Below are positions 1 to 7,133 of a DNA stretch of 42,674 nucleotides, in pieces (position 1 is the stretch's first letter; every line of letters starts with the position of its first letter). The position numbers and the translations under genes are program-made. The notes beneath the pieces are model-generated. The model saw nothing but the letters and a program-made list of their open reading frames with translations, had not been told where the DNA came from and did no database searches. The stretch is from an uncultured Clostridium sp. (GTDB lineage: Bacteria > Bacillota > Clostridia > TANB77 > CAG-508): NCBI GenBank assembly GCA_958422985.1, contig CATZPY010000012.1, positions 1-42,674 of the forward strand. The letters are read 5' to 3'.

Positions 1-726
1 AAAATAGATACCGGTTTTGGAAGATATGGGTATTTATATAATGAAGAAGAGCAAATAATAGAGGATATAAAAGAATTACAAAAATTTGCAGTGGTAGAAG
101 GAATATTTTCTCATTTTTCAACTTCTTTTTATAAAGAAAAGTGGACAAACTACCAATATGAAAATTTTATTAACCTTATAAAAAAATTAGAAGAAAATGA
201 AATAAATATTCCAATAAAACATATATCAAATTCTTCTGCATTCATAAGATTTCCAAATATGAACTTAAATGCAGTAAGAATAGGTTCAGCATTTTTAGGT
301 CGAATTGCAGTAGCAAATAAATTAGGATTAAAAAAGATAGGATATTTGGAAAGTGAAATTTCCGAAATAAAAATATTACCAAAAGGATGGAATATAGGTT
401 ATTCTAATACTTATAAAACAAAGAAAGAAACTAAAGTTGCTATAATACCAACTGGTTATGCAGAAGGGTATCATATGAGACTTGAAAATGATATGTTATC
501 TATGACAAATAAGTTAAGAGATGTAGTACAAGCTATAAAAAAATTATTTAAAGACACAAAATTATATGTAGAAATAAATAATAAAAAATATGCAATTTTA
601 GGAAGAATTGGAATGTATCATATTACAGTAGATATAACAGGTGAGAATTTACAAATAGGAGAAAAAGTAAAAATGAGTGCAAATCCTTTATATGTAGATT
701 CTTCAGTTAGGAGGTTATATAAATAA
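1..726 (+). CDS. Alanine racemase-like protein (5' end missing)
   Basis: The frame is open from the first base, so the start lies outside the window; a GTG at 91 is internal. Alanine racemases interconvert L- and D-alanine with PLP, feeding D-Ala to peptidoglycan. Visible family motifs are IDTGFGRYGY (family KIDTGMxRLG), SHFSTS (THFAxA), NSSAFIRFP and VRIGSAFLGR, where the Arg matches the one contacting the PLP pyridine nitrogen. GYSNTY carries the candidate catalytic Tyr of the second subunit, followed by IIPTGYAEGY. The usual GRxCMDQ block reads GRIGMYHI, so the conserved Asp is replaced. The lysine that binds PLP would lie upstream and cannot be seen. The stop overlaps the next start by one base (TAATG), indicating translational coupling. 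The family is clear, but racemase substrate and activity are inference. Confidence 0.85.
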   Translation, partial: KIDTGFGRYGYLYNEEEQIIEDIKELQKFAVVEGIFSHFSTSFYKEKWTNYQYENFINLIKKLEENEINIPIKHISNSSAFIRFPNMNLNAVRIGSAFLGRIAVANKLGLKKIGYLESEISEIKILPKGWNIGYSNTYKTKKETKVAIIPTGYAEGYHMRLENDMLSMTNKLRDVVQAIKKLFKDTKLYVEINNKKYAILGRIGMYHITVDITGENLQIGEKVKMSANPLYVDSSVRRLYK

Positions 727-1763
727 TGGAAAAAACTAAAAAACAAGGTTTTTTTAAAAATGTAAAAAATAGTATTTTCAATTTTGATTCATATCAAGAA
801 TTTGCAATGCAAGATATGAAAAAGGGGATATTTTACTTTTTAAAATTATCTATATTATTTTCTGTAGTAATATCAATAGTTTTCGCAGTATTACAAGTTA
901 CAGTAACAGTTCCAAATGTAAAAAAGTTTATAGAAGGTGATATACCAAATTTTAGTTATTCAAATGGAACATTAGAAATACAAAGTGAAGAGCCAGTTAC
1001 AATAGATGAAATTGCAGATGATGTACTAATAATTGCAGATACAAAAGAATTAGATGATGCGAAAATAAATGAATATAAAGATAAAATAAATTTATATGAA
1101 ATTGGAGTATTAATATTAAAAGATAAAATATATTTAAAAAATGCGTATACATTATCAGGAATTCAGGAAATTAAACTAAGTGATATAGAAAGTGTATATG
1201 GAAAGAGTGAATTCACAAAACAAGATATATTAAATGACATTAATAGTATAAATATGATTTCTTTGTGTATTAGCTTAGCATTTACTGTATTTTTAGGATT
1301 CTTCTTAATATTTGTATTTATGAGTATACTAGATATTATTATACTTGCATTATTAAGCAATATAATTGCAATGCTTTCAAGAGTGAAGATGAAGGCATCA
1401 GCATTAGTAAATATTTCTATACATGCTATGACACTTCCAATTGTTCTTTTACTTGCATATGCTATAGTATTATTAACAACAGGATTTGAAATAAAATACT
1501 TTAATATTATGTATAGAGGAATTTCATATATATATGTATTTACAGCAATTTTCTTAATACGCCAAAATTTAATAAAACAACAAATCGAATTAACTACAAT
1601 TGTACAAAAGCAACAAGAACTAAAAGAAGAATTAGAAGAAAAAGATACAGAAGAACCAAAAGAAAATAAAGATGATAATAAATCAAATGATAAAAAAGAT
1701 GAAGATAAAAATGAAGAAAACAAAGACAATAATGTGGGGAAAGAAGCCAACGGAGAAGTATAA
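726..1763 (+). CDS. DUF1189 family membrane protein
   Basis: A 345-residue integral membrane protein that resembles the DUF1189 family, whose function is unknown. An N-terminal cytoplasmic segment is followed by a membrane helix at about 36-60, an extracytoplasmic region of about 110 residues with no cysteine, then a cluster of hydrophobic helices between about 175 and 280. The C-terminal 55 residues are a highly charged Glu/Lys/Asp/Asn tail with coiled-coil character. The start ATG overlaps the stop of the racemase-like gene, so the two are translationally coupled, and ftsH follows 20 bases downstream. The operon suggests an envelope-related job, but no function can be assigned. Family assignment rests on overall topology and remembered similarity. 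Confidence 0.7.
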   Translation: MEKTKKQGFFKNVKNSIFNFDSYQEFAMQDMKKGIFYFLKLSILFSVVISIVFAVLQVTVTVPNVKKFIEGDIPNFSYSNGTLEIQSEEPVTIDEIADDVLIIADTKELDDAKINEYKDKINLYEIGVLILKDKIYLKNAYTLSGIQEIKLSDIESVYGKSEFTKQDILNDINSINMISLCISLAFTVFLGFFLIFVFMSILDIIILALLSNIIAMLSRVKMKASALVNISIHAMTLPIVLLLAYAIVLLTTGFEIKYFNIMYRGISYIYVFTAIFLIRQNLIKQQIELTTIVQKQQELKEELEEKDTEEPKENKDDNKSNDKKDEDKNEENKDNNVGKEANGEV

Positions 1764-1783
1764 ATAAGGAGGATATCATTTTG

Positions 1784-3595
1784 ATGGAAAATTCAAAAAA
1801 TAACAAAGAGAAAAATAACGAATCAAAAAAATTTTGGATTTCTTCTATAGTATTATTAATAATTATTAGTATTTTATCTATGATAGCATATTTTGTATAT
1901 AATAATAACAATGAGGAAAAAGACAAACTAATATTGCCATATACAGAATTAATTCAAAAAATAAATGATAATACAGTAGAAAAAATAGAAATGACAGTAG
2001 GAAGCACAACTGTTAAAGTAAAATTAAAAGATGAAGAAGAAGAAAAAACAACAATTGTTCCAAGTATACAAGCATTTTCAGAATATATACAAACTAAAAC
2101 TGAACAAGGAAATGAAATGGAAGTACTTCAAAAAGAGCCAAATGTATTTTTAAAAATAGGAGATACAATTTTTACAATATTACCAACACTTTTAATGATT
2201 TCTTTAATAATAATGTTATTTAAGATGCAAGGTTTGGGTGATAAAGGAAAAATATATGATAGCGAAGAAAAAGATACTAATATCAGATTTGAAGATGTGG
2301 CAGGACTTGATGAAGAAAAAGAAGAAATGGTCGAAATTGTTAATTTCTTAAAGAAACCAGAAGAGTTTTATGAAATGGGAGCAAAAGTGCCAAGAGGAGT
2401 ATTACTTTGTGGAAAACCAGGAACAGGTAAAACATTAATTGCAAAGGCTATTGCAGGAGAAGCAAATGTTCCATTTATATCTATGAGTGGATCAGAATTT
2501 ATAGAAATGTTTGCAGGTCTTGGAGCTTCAAGAGTTAGAAAATTATTTGAAAAAGCAAGAAAAATGGCTCCATGTATAGTATTTATTGATGAAATAGATG
2601 CAATAGGAGCAAGAAGAACTAGTTCAAGTGGTGCAGAATCTGAAAATAACCAAACTCTAAATCAATTGTTAGTTGAAATGGACGGATTTGATACTAGTGA
2701 AACAATTATAGTACTAGCTGCAACCAATAGACCAGAAATGCTTGATAAGGCATTGTTAAGACCTGGAAGATTTGATAGACAAATAGTAATAAATTCACCA
2801 GATCAAAAGGGTAGAGAAGAAATTCTAAAAATACACAGTAAAGACAAGAAAATAGATGATAATATTGACTTTAAAGATATTGCAGAAGATACAGCAGGAT
2901 TTACTGGTGCAGAACTTGCAAATATTTTGAATGAGGCTGCAATTATAGCGACAACAAGAAAACATAATTCTATAAATAAAGATGATATAGAAGAAGCAAT
3001 AAAGAAAGTAACAGTAGGACTTGAAAAACATAGTAGAGTAATATCTGAAAAAGACAAAAAATTAACAGCATACCATGAAGCAGGACACGCTGTTGTAAGT
3101 AGATATTTAGAAACACAAAATGATATAAAAGAAGTATCAATTATACCAAGAGGTGTAGCTGGTGGATATACAATGTATAAAACTAATGAAGATAAATACT
3201 ATATTTCGAAAACAGAAATGGAAGAAAAACTAATTGCTTTATTAGGAGGACGAGCTGCAGAAAAATTAGTATTAGATGATATCTCAACAGGAGCAAGTAA
3301 TGATTTAGAAGTTGCAACAAATATTGCAAGAGATATGATAACTGTTTATGGAATGAGTGATACAATTGGACCAATATCATTAAAAGATTCAGAAAATACA
3401 AATCAAATGATTATATATGGAGAAAAAATGCAAGATGCAATAGGTGCAGAGATAAAGATATTAATAGATACAGCATATAGAAATGCTCAAAAATTATTAA
3501 TACAACATAGAGATAAATTGGATGCAGTTGCAGAGGTTTTATTAGAAAAAGAAAAGATAACAGAAAAAGAATTTTACGAAATATTTAATGATTAG
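1784..3595 (+). CDS. ftsH: ATP-dependent zinc metalloprotease FtsH
   Basis: Membrane-anchored AAA+ protease that extracts and degrades membrane and short-lived cytosolic proteins. From the N terminus: a membrane helix at about 17-39, a small extracytoplasmic domain, a second helix at about 127-148, an AAA domain with Walker A GKPGTGKT (about 210) and Walker B VFIDEIDAIGARR, the second region of homology ending RPGRFDR (about 327), and an M41 protease domain with the zinc motif HEAGH (about 431-435) and the later DDISTGASNDLE segment supplying the third ligand. The length of 603 residues is slightly short for the family. AGGAGG at 1767-1772 lies 11 bases from this ATG, while a TTG at 1781 lies 8 bases away; either could be the start. 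It closes the racemase-DUF1189 operon at a bidirectional terminator. Confidence 0.97.
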   Translation: MENSKNNKEKNNESKKFWISSIVLLIIISILSMIAYFVYNNNNEEKDKLILPYTELIQKINDNTVEKIEMTVGSTTVKVKLKDEEEEKTTIVPSIQAFSEYIQTKTEQGNEMEVLQKEPNVFLKIGDTIFTILPTLLMISLIIMLFKMQGLGDKGKIYDSEEKDTNIRFEDVAGLDEEKEEMVEIVNFLKKPEEFYEMGAKVPRGVLLCGKPGTGKTLIAKAIAGEANVPFISMSGSEFIEMFAGLGASRVRKLFEKARKMAPCIVFIDEIDAIGARRTSSSGAESENNQTLNQLLVEMDGFDTSETIIVLAATNRPEMLDKALLRPGRFDRQIVINSPDQKGREEILKIHSKDKKIDDNIDFKDIAEDTAGFTGAELANILNEAAIIATTRKHNSINKDDIEEAIKKVTVGLEKHSRVISEKDKKLTAYHEAGHAVVSRYLETQNDIKEVSIIPRGVAGGYTMYKTNEDKYYISKTEMEEKLIALLGGRAAEKLVLDDISTGASNDLEVATNIARDMITVYGMSDTIGPISLKDSENTNQMIIYGEKMQDAIGAEIKILIDTAYRNAQKLLIQHRDKLDAVAEVLLEKEKITEKEFYEIFND

Positions 3596-3599
3596 CCAT

Positions 3600-3633
3600 A
3601 AAAAAATATAGCCTTTAGGGCTATATTTTTTTT
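3600..3633. terminator. Bidirectional intrinsic terminator between ftsH and rluA-type gene
   Basis: The arms AAAAATATAGCC and GGCTATATTTTT enclose a short TTTAG-type loop and are flanked by A and T runs, so the hairpin can stop transcription in both directions. The pseudouridine synthase stop codon (3621-3623, minus strand) lies inside the stem. Confidence 0.85.
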
Positions 3634-4493
3634 GAAAAAGGTAAGTTATTTAAGACAATTTCTTTATTATTTAAGTAATTTAGAATTCCAGAGTCAGATT
3701 TAAAGTTGAATTTTAGATAATAGCTACATAGTAATTGTGTTTTTTGATTAAATTTTTTATTTATTTGATTATTTCCATATTTCCCATCTCCAATTATAGG
3801 ATGACCTATATATGCTAAATGAGCACGTATTTGGTGTGTTCTACCAGTTTCTAAATTAATATCTAAAATAGTGCTGTTTTCTTCTTTACTATATGATAAA
3901 ACTTTATAAGATGTAATAATTTTTTTGTAACCAGTTTTACATTTATCTGAAATATATACCATTGACTTTTTTGTATCCTTAAACAAATAATGTATTAAGG
4001 TATCTTGCTTTTTAGAAAGCACTCCTGTAACTTTAGCAATATAATGTTTTTCTATTTCATGATTTTTAAATTTTTCAGTTAATATATTGTTAACAACATC
4101 ATTTTTTGAAAACAATACTAATCCTAATGTATTTCTATCTAGTCTATGACATGGCATAAAATTGTTGTTATAATTTTTATGTACATAAGTTGTTAGAGAT
4201 TCTGCTCCAGTAACTTCTAAATTTTTTGGCTTATTAAAAACAATAATATTGTTATCTTCATAAACTATTGGAATATTATAAGTAGGGTAAAGTAAATCGT
4301 CTATAATATATAATTTAATTAGGTCATTTTCATATATAGTACAATCTTTAGAAATACGTTTTCCATTTATTAGAATATCTTTCTTTTTTAAAGCTTTAGA
4401 AAAAGTACTGAATTTTAAAGCTGGATATATTTCTAATAATACTTTACTTAATTTTTTATTATCATATTTTTTACTAACAATTAAATTCTTCAT
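3621..4493 (-). CDS. RluA-family rRNA pseudouridine synthase
   Basis: Isomerises uridine to pseudouridine in RNA, most likely large-subunit rRNA. An N-terminal S4-like RNA-binding segment (about 13-62) precedes the RluA catalytic domain with the signature HRLDRNTLGLVLFSK at 116-130; Asp119 is the expected catalytic nucleophile. The later GRTHQIRAHLAYIGHPIIGDGKYG block is also typical. At 290 residues it has the normal family length. The RluC/RluD/YlyB distinction cannot be made from sequence alone. No Shine-Dalgarno sequence precedes the ATG, and the likely promoter puts the transcript start only a few bases upstream, so the mRNA may be almost leaderless. It converges on ftsH and shares its terminator. 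Confidence 0.93.
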   Translation of the reverse strand: MKNLIVSKKYDNKKLSKVLLEIYPALKFSTFSKALKKKDILINGKRISKDCTIYENDLIKLYIIDDLLYPTYNIPIVYEDNNIIVFNKPKNLEVTGAESLTTYVHKNYNNNFMPCHRLDRNTLGLVLFSKNDVVNNILTEKFKNHEIEKHYIAKVTGVLSKKQDTLIHYLFKDTKKSMVYISDKCKTGYKKIITSYKVLSYSKEENSTILDINLETGRTHQIRAHLAYIGHPIIGDGKYGNNQINKKFNQKTQLLCSYYLKFNFKSDSGILNYLNNKEIVLNNLPFSKKI

Positions 4494-4502
4494 AATAATA
4501 TT

Positions 4503-4531
4503 ATTATAATATTTTTTTATAATAATTTCAA
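4503..4531 (-). promoter_or_regulatory. Promoter of the RluA-type gene
   Basis: Read on the minus strand, TTGAAA (4526-4531), 17 bases, then TATAAT (4503-4508). The expected transcript start near 4496 is about 3 bases before the ATG at 4493, and no ribosome binding site fits in between. Confidence 0.65.
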
Positions 4532-4532
4532 T

Positions 4533-4572
4533 ACGAAAAACTGGAGTAGCAGTGCTGACTCCAGTTTTTCGT
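4533..4572 (-). terminator. Terminator of the 122-residue orphan gene
   Basis: A perfect stem of 14-15 base pairs (CGAAAAACTGGAGT with ACTCCAGTTTTTCG) encloses a 10-base loop that can itself pair (AGC/GCT). It begins about 10 bases after the minus-strand TAA at 4581. The T run is inside the stem rather than after it. Confidence 0.65.
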
Positions 4573-4580
4573 TTACATGA

Positions 4581-4949
4581 TTACACACGAGAGCGAGATA
4601 TATTTAAGAACTTATCTTCCTTTCGATGTTTGTTACCAGAATGCGTACGTCTTAATTCAGACGACGTATATTCTGAAGGATGCATAGAATCAACTACTTG
4701 TAAGTACAAGGTGTTTTTAAAAAGTTTACTTCTCACAATACAACCTAAAGAAAGCCGCATTTTTTTGGAATAGTTTGGAATTGTGATAATGTAGCCATAA
4801 GGTGCGTTTGGATCTTTTCCTTTTTTAAAATGACACCATTTATCGTTCCGAGTTGCAGGTCTTACTTCGAAATCATCCCGAGTATAAATTTTTGTTTCTT
4901 TTGGTGCTTTTGACGATTTCAATTTTGAATTATTTGTTCTTCGTTTCAT
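4581..4949 (-). CDS. Hypothetical basic protein, 122 residues
   Basis: I do not recognise this protein. It is supported as a gene by an AGGAGG site 8 bases before its ATG, a minus-strand promoter-like sequence further upstream, and a strong hairpin just after its stop. It is rich in Lys, Arg and Ser, especially at the N terminus (MKRRTNNSKLKSSK) and near the C terminus, and has only two cysteines (about 44 and 73). There is no signal peptide or membrane helix, so a cytoplasmic nucleic-acid-binding role is possible but unproven. Base composition and codon use (CGA, CGC, TCG, CCG) are noticeably less AT-biased than in its neighbours. It stands alone between two housekeeping loci and divergent from rplU. 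An overlapping plus-strand frame (4552-4773) has no ribosome site and was discounted. Confidence 0.65.
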   Translation of the reverse strand: MKRRTNNSKLKSSKAPKETKIYTRDDFEVRPATRNDKWCHFKKGKDPNAPYGYIITIPNYSKKMRLSLGCIVRSKLFKNTLYLQVVDSMHPSEYTSSELRRTHSGNKHRKEDKFLNISRSRV

Positions 4950-4974
4950 AGCACATACCTCCTATAATTGATAA

Positions 4975-5002
4975 GTATTAAAATAACATATATACTTGTC
5001 AA
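4975..5002 (-). promoter_or_regulatory. Promoter of the 122-residue orphan gene
   Basis: On the minus strand, consensus TTGACA (4997-5002), 16 bases, then TAATAC (4975-4980), upstream of the AGGAGG site of the orphan gene. It is divergent from the rplU promoter. Confidence 0.55.
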
Positions 5003-5079
5003 AGTAAATAAAAAAGTGCTAAATTTGTAAAAAAGATTGAAAAGCTACAATTAGACTAAGTACAAAGGAAAATAATTAC

Positions 5080-5109
5080 TTGACAAAACTTAACAAAGTA
5101 TGTTAAAAT
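5080..5109 (+). promoter_or_regulatory. Promoter of rplU-rpmA
   Basis: Consensus TTGACA (5080-5085), 18 bases, then an extended -10 TGTTAAAAT (5101-5109; TG, one base, TAAAAT). It sits directly before the L21-leader-like RNA. Confidence 0.8.
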
Positions 5110-5115
5110 TACTAA

Positions 5116-5203
5116 TTGTAAGCCGCCTAGGTCGGGTAACTAAATGTTAGCTATGCTAACTACCTTGTATTTATGCTTAGCGAGTATACAAAAATAGGGA
5201 GGT
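5116..5203 (+). ncRNA. L21-leader-like cis-regulatory RNA
   Basis: Leader of rplU between promoter and ribosome site. It contains the G/C-rich segment GCCGCCTAGGTCGGGTA, unusual in such an AT-rich genome, a hairpin GTTAGC-TAT-GCTAAC (5146-5160) closed by GGTA/TACC, and a second stem TTGTAT/ATACAA (5165-5190) just before GGGAGG. Firmicutes rplU operons are known to carry a conserved L21 leader thought to mediate autoregulation. Assignment here is by position and structure, not by a covariance model. Confidence 0.6.
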
Positions 5204-5213
5204 GCATTTTATA

Positions 5214-5561
5214 ATGTACGCAATAATTGAAAGTTGTGGAAAACAATACAAAGTAGCAGAAGGAGATGTAGTATTCTTCGAAAAATTAGATGTAGAAGAA
5301 GGAAAAAAAGTTACATTTGATAAAGTAATTTTAGTATCTAATGAAGGAAAAATCGAAGTAGGAGCTCCTAATGTTAAAGGTGTAAAAGTTGAAGGAAAAG
5401 TAGTTTCTCATGGTAAAGGAAAGAAAATTCGTGTATACAAATACAAAGCTAAAAAGAACTACAGAAGAACACAAGGACATAGACAACCATATACAAAGGT
5501 TGAAATTACATCAATAAAAACAGCTACTACAAAAGCAAAAGCTAAAGAAGTAGAAGCTTAA
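5214..5561 (+). CDS. rplU: 50S ribosomal protein L21
   Basis: Component of the large ribosomal subunit that binds 23S rRNA. The start MYAIIESCGKQYKV, the basic block HGKGKKIRVYKYKAKKNYRRTQGHRQPYTKVEI and the length of 115 residues fit L21, with a slightly longer lysine/alanine-rich C terminus. The ATG at 5214 was chosen because GGGAGGTG (5197-5204) precedes it at good spacing; a GTG at 5202 lies inside that site. It is followed 41 bases later by rpmA. In most Firmicutes the gene for the Prp cysteine protease sits between these two; here there is no room for it. Confidence 0.97.
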   Translation: MYAIIESCGKQYKVAEGDVVFFEKLDVEEGKKVTFDKVILVSNEGKIEVGAPNVKGVKVEGKVVSHGKGKKIRVYKYKAKKNYRRTQGHRQPYTKVEITSIKTATTKAKAKEVEA

Positions 5562-5602
5562 GATATAAAGAGATAAAATATTCACGAAAGGAGTGAAATT
5601 TA

Positions 5603-5872
5603 ATGGCACATAAAAAAGGTCAAGGTAGTGTTAAGAACGGAAGAGACAGTGAGTCAAAACGTTTAGGTGTCAAAAAAGCAGATGGACAATTCGTTTTAGC
5701 TGGAAATATCCTTATTAGACAAAGAGGAACAAAATATCATCCAGGTAAAAATGTAGGAATTGGTAGTGACGATACATTATATGCATTAGTAAATGGAACT
5801 GTAAAATTCGAAAAATTCGGAAAAGATAAAAAACAAGTAAGTGTTTATGAAGAAACAGTATCAAATGCATAA
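5603..5872 (+). CDS. rpmA: 50S ribosomal protein L27, without N-terminal extension
   Basis: Large-subunit protein whose N-terminal tail reaches the peptidyl transferase centre. The sequence starts MAHKKGQGSVKNGRDSESKRLGVKK and continues through GNILIRQRGTKYHPGKNVGIGSDDTLYAL, diagnostic for L27; 89 residues. Most Firmicutes L27 proteins carry a roughly 9-residue leader (about MLKLNLQFFA) removed by Prp. Here the ATG follows AAAGGAGTG (5585-5593) at normal spacing, and no such leader is encoded upstream in frame, so the protein begins directly with the mature-type end, as in E. coli. Together with the missing prp gene this is a coherent departure from the Firmicutes pattern. Confidence 0.97.
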   Translation: MAHKKGQGSVKNGRDSESKRLGVKKADGQFVLAGNILIRQRGTKYHPGKNVGIGSDDTLYALVNGTVKFEKFGKDKKQVSVYEETVSNA

Positions 5873-5874
5873 TT

Positions 5875-5906
5875 AAAAAAGGCAAGTTTTATACTTGTCT
5901 TTTTTG
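5875..5906 (+). terminator. Terminator of rplU-rpmA
   Basis: Stem AAAAAAGGCAAGT / ACTTGTCTTTTTT with a short loop and a T run, 2 bases after the rpmA stop. Confidence 0.9.
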
Positions 5907-5923
5907 TATGTCAATAAATTATG

Positions 5924-5981
5924 GCGTATCTAAAATTTTCTTAGAATTTATATTACAAGTAAAATTTTAGGTGCGCTTTTT
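5924..5981 (+). repeat. Long hairpin with trailing T run, unknown role
   Basis: The arms 5924-5939 and 5961-5976 pair over 16 consecutive positions (GCG at the base, CTAAAATTTT inside, two G-U pairs) around a 21-base loop and are followed by TTTTT. It lies after the rpmA terminator and before the trpS promoter with no gene of its own. It could be a second terminator or part of a small RNA. No T-box sequence is visible in this gap. Confidence 0.5.
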
Positions 5982-6046
5982 GTCATTTAGAAGTAAAAAT
6001 TGTTTAATAAAAAGATTTAATCTAATAAGCATTTATATATATAATA

Positions 6047-6075
6047 TTGTAAAAAGTATGAAAATATAGTATAAT
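6047..6075 (+). promoter_or_regulatory. Promoter of trpS
   Basis: TTGTAA (6047-6052), 17 bases, then consensus TATAAT (6070-6075), about 34 bases before the trpS ATG. Confidence 0.7.
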
Positions 6076-6108
6076 ATAGCAGAATTGACAATGATTGGAG
6101 ATGGCAAT

Positions 6109-7122
6109 ATGCAAAATAAAAAAAGAAGTTTAACTGGAGATAGACCAACAGGAAAATTACATATAGGGCATTATTTTGGATCATTACAAAGTAGAGTAAA
6201 GATGCAAGAAGACGAAAACTTAGAAAGATTTATTATGATAGCAGATGTTCAAGCTTTAACAGATAATTTTAACAATCCACAAAAAGTAAGAGACAATGTG
6301 TACCAAGTTTTAATAGACTATTTATCTGTAGGTATTGACCCAGAAAAGACAACTATATTTTTACAATCTATGGTACCAGAACTTGCAGAACTAACAGTAT
6401 ATTATTCAAATTTAGTAACAATTGCAAGATTAGAAAGAAACCCAACGGTAAAAACAGAAATTGCTCAAAAGAAAGATGTTTTTGGAGAAAGCGTAACATA
6501 TGGATTTTTGGGATATCCTGTAAGTCAAGCGGCAGATATAACTGCTTTCGAAGGAGAATTAGTGCCAGTAGGAGAGGATCAATTACCATTATTAGAGCAA
6601 TGTAGGGAGATTGTGAGAAAATTCAATAGCATATATGGAGAAACTCTTAAAGAGCCTAAAGCTGTTTTAAGTTCTAATAAAAGAATAAAAGGACTAGATG
6701 GAAATGATAAGATGGGAAAATCTTTAGGAAATGCAATATATCTTTCTGATTCAGAAGAAGAAATAACTAAAAAAGTAATGGGAGCATTAACAGATCCATC
6801 AAGAATAAGAAAAGACGATTTAGGAAATCCAGATGTGTGTATGGTTGCATATTATCATGAATTATTTAGTGAAGATGAAGTAAAAACAATATTTGAAGAG
6901 TGTAGAGCTGGTAAAAGAGGTTGTGTTGCATGTAAAAGACAATTGGCAGAAAATATTATAAAAAAATTGCAACCAATAAGAGAAAAAAGAAAATATTATG
7001 AAGAGAGACCAGAACTATTAGAAGAAATATTAAAGAATGGAACAAAAAAAGCACAAGAAATTGCAAAAGAAACAATGTCAAAAGTAAAAGAGAGTATGAA
7101 GCTTAACTATTTTAATAAATAA
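6109..7122 (+). CDS. trpS: Tryptophanyl-tRNA synthetase
   Basis: Class I aminoacyl-tRNA synthetase that charges tRNA-Trp. The 337-residue product shows DRPTGKLHIGHYFGSL near its start, with HIGH at 18-21, and DKMGKSLGNA with KMGKS at 201-205 in place of KMSKS, both typical of TrpRS. Length is normal. The ATG at 6109 was chosen because GGAG (6097-6100) lies 8 bases upstream; an in-frame ATG at 6091 has no ribosome site. Firmicutes trpS genes often have a T-box leader, but no TGGNACCGCG-like motif is present, so regulation by uncharged tRNA is not indicated. obgE follows after 11 bases, so the two are likely cotranscribed. Confidence 0.95.
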   Translation: MQNKKRSLTGDRPTGKLHIGHYFGSLQSRVKMQEDENLERFIMIADVQALTDNFNNPQKVRDNVYQVLIDYLSVGIDPEKTTIFLQSMVPELAELTVYYSNLVTIARLERNPTVKTEIAQKKDVFGESVTYGFLGYPVSQAADITAFEGELVPVGEDQLPLLEQCREIVRKFNSIYGETLKEPKAVLSSNKRIKGLDGNDKMGKSLGNAIYLSDSEEEITKKVMGALTDPSRIRKDDLGNPDVCMVAYYHELFSEDEVKTIFEECRAGKRGCVACKRQLAENIIKKLQPIREKRKYYEERPELLEEILKNGTKKAQEIAKETMSKVKESMKLNYFNK

Positions 7123-7133
7123 AGGAGAGAAAG

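Noticed and set aside
1163..1926. Two minus-strand frames opposite the DUF1189 gene and the start of ftsH
   Set aside because: They arise from the Lys/Glu-rich tail read backwards and have no initiation signals.
4552..4773. Plus-strand 73-codon frame overlapping the 122-residue orphan
   Set aside because: GTG start lies inside a hairpin and has no ribosome site, whereas the minus-strand gene has promoter, AGGAGG and terminator.
5873..6108. T-box leader for trpS
   Set aside because: No TGGNACCGCG-like antiterminator sequence or specifier-loop architecture is visible.
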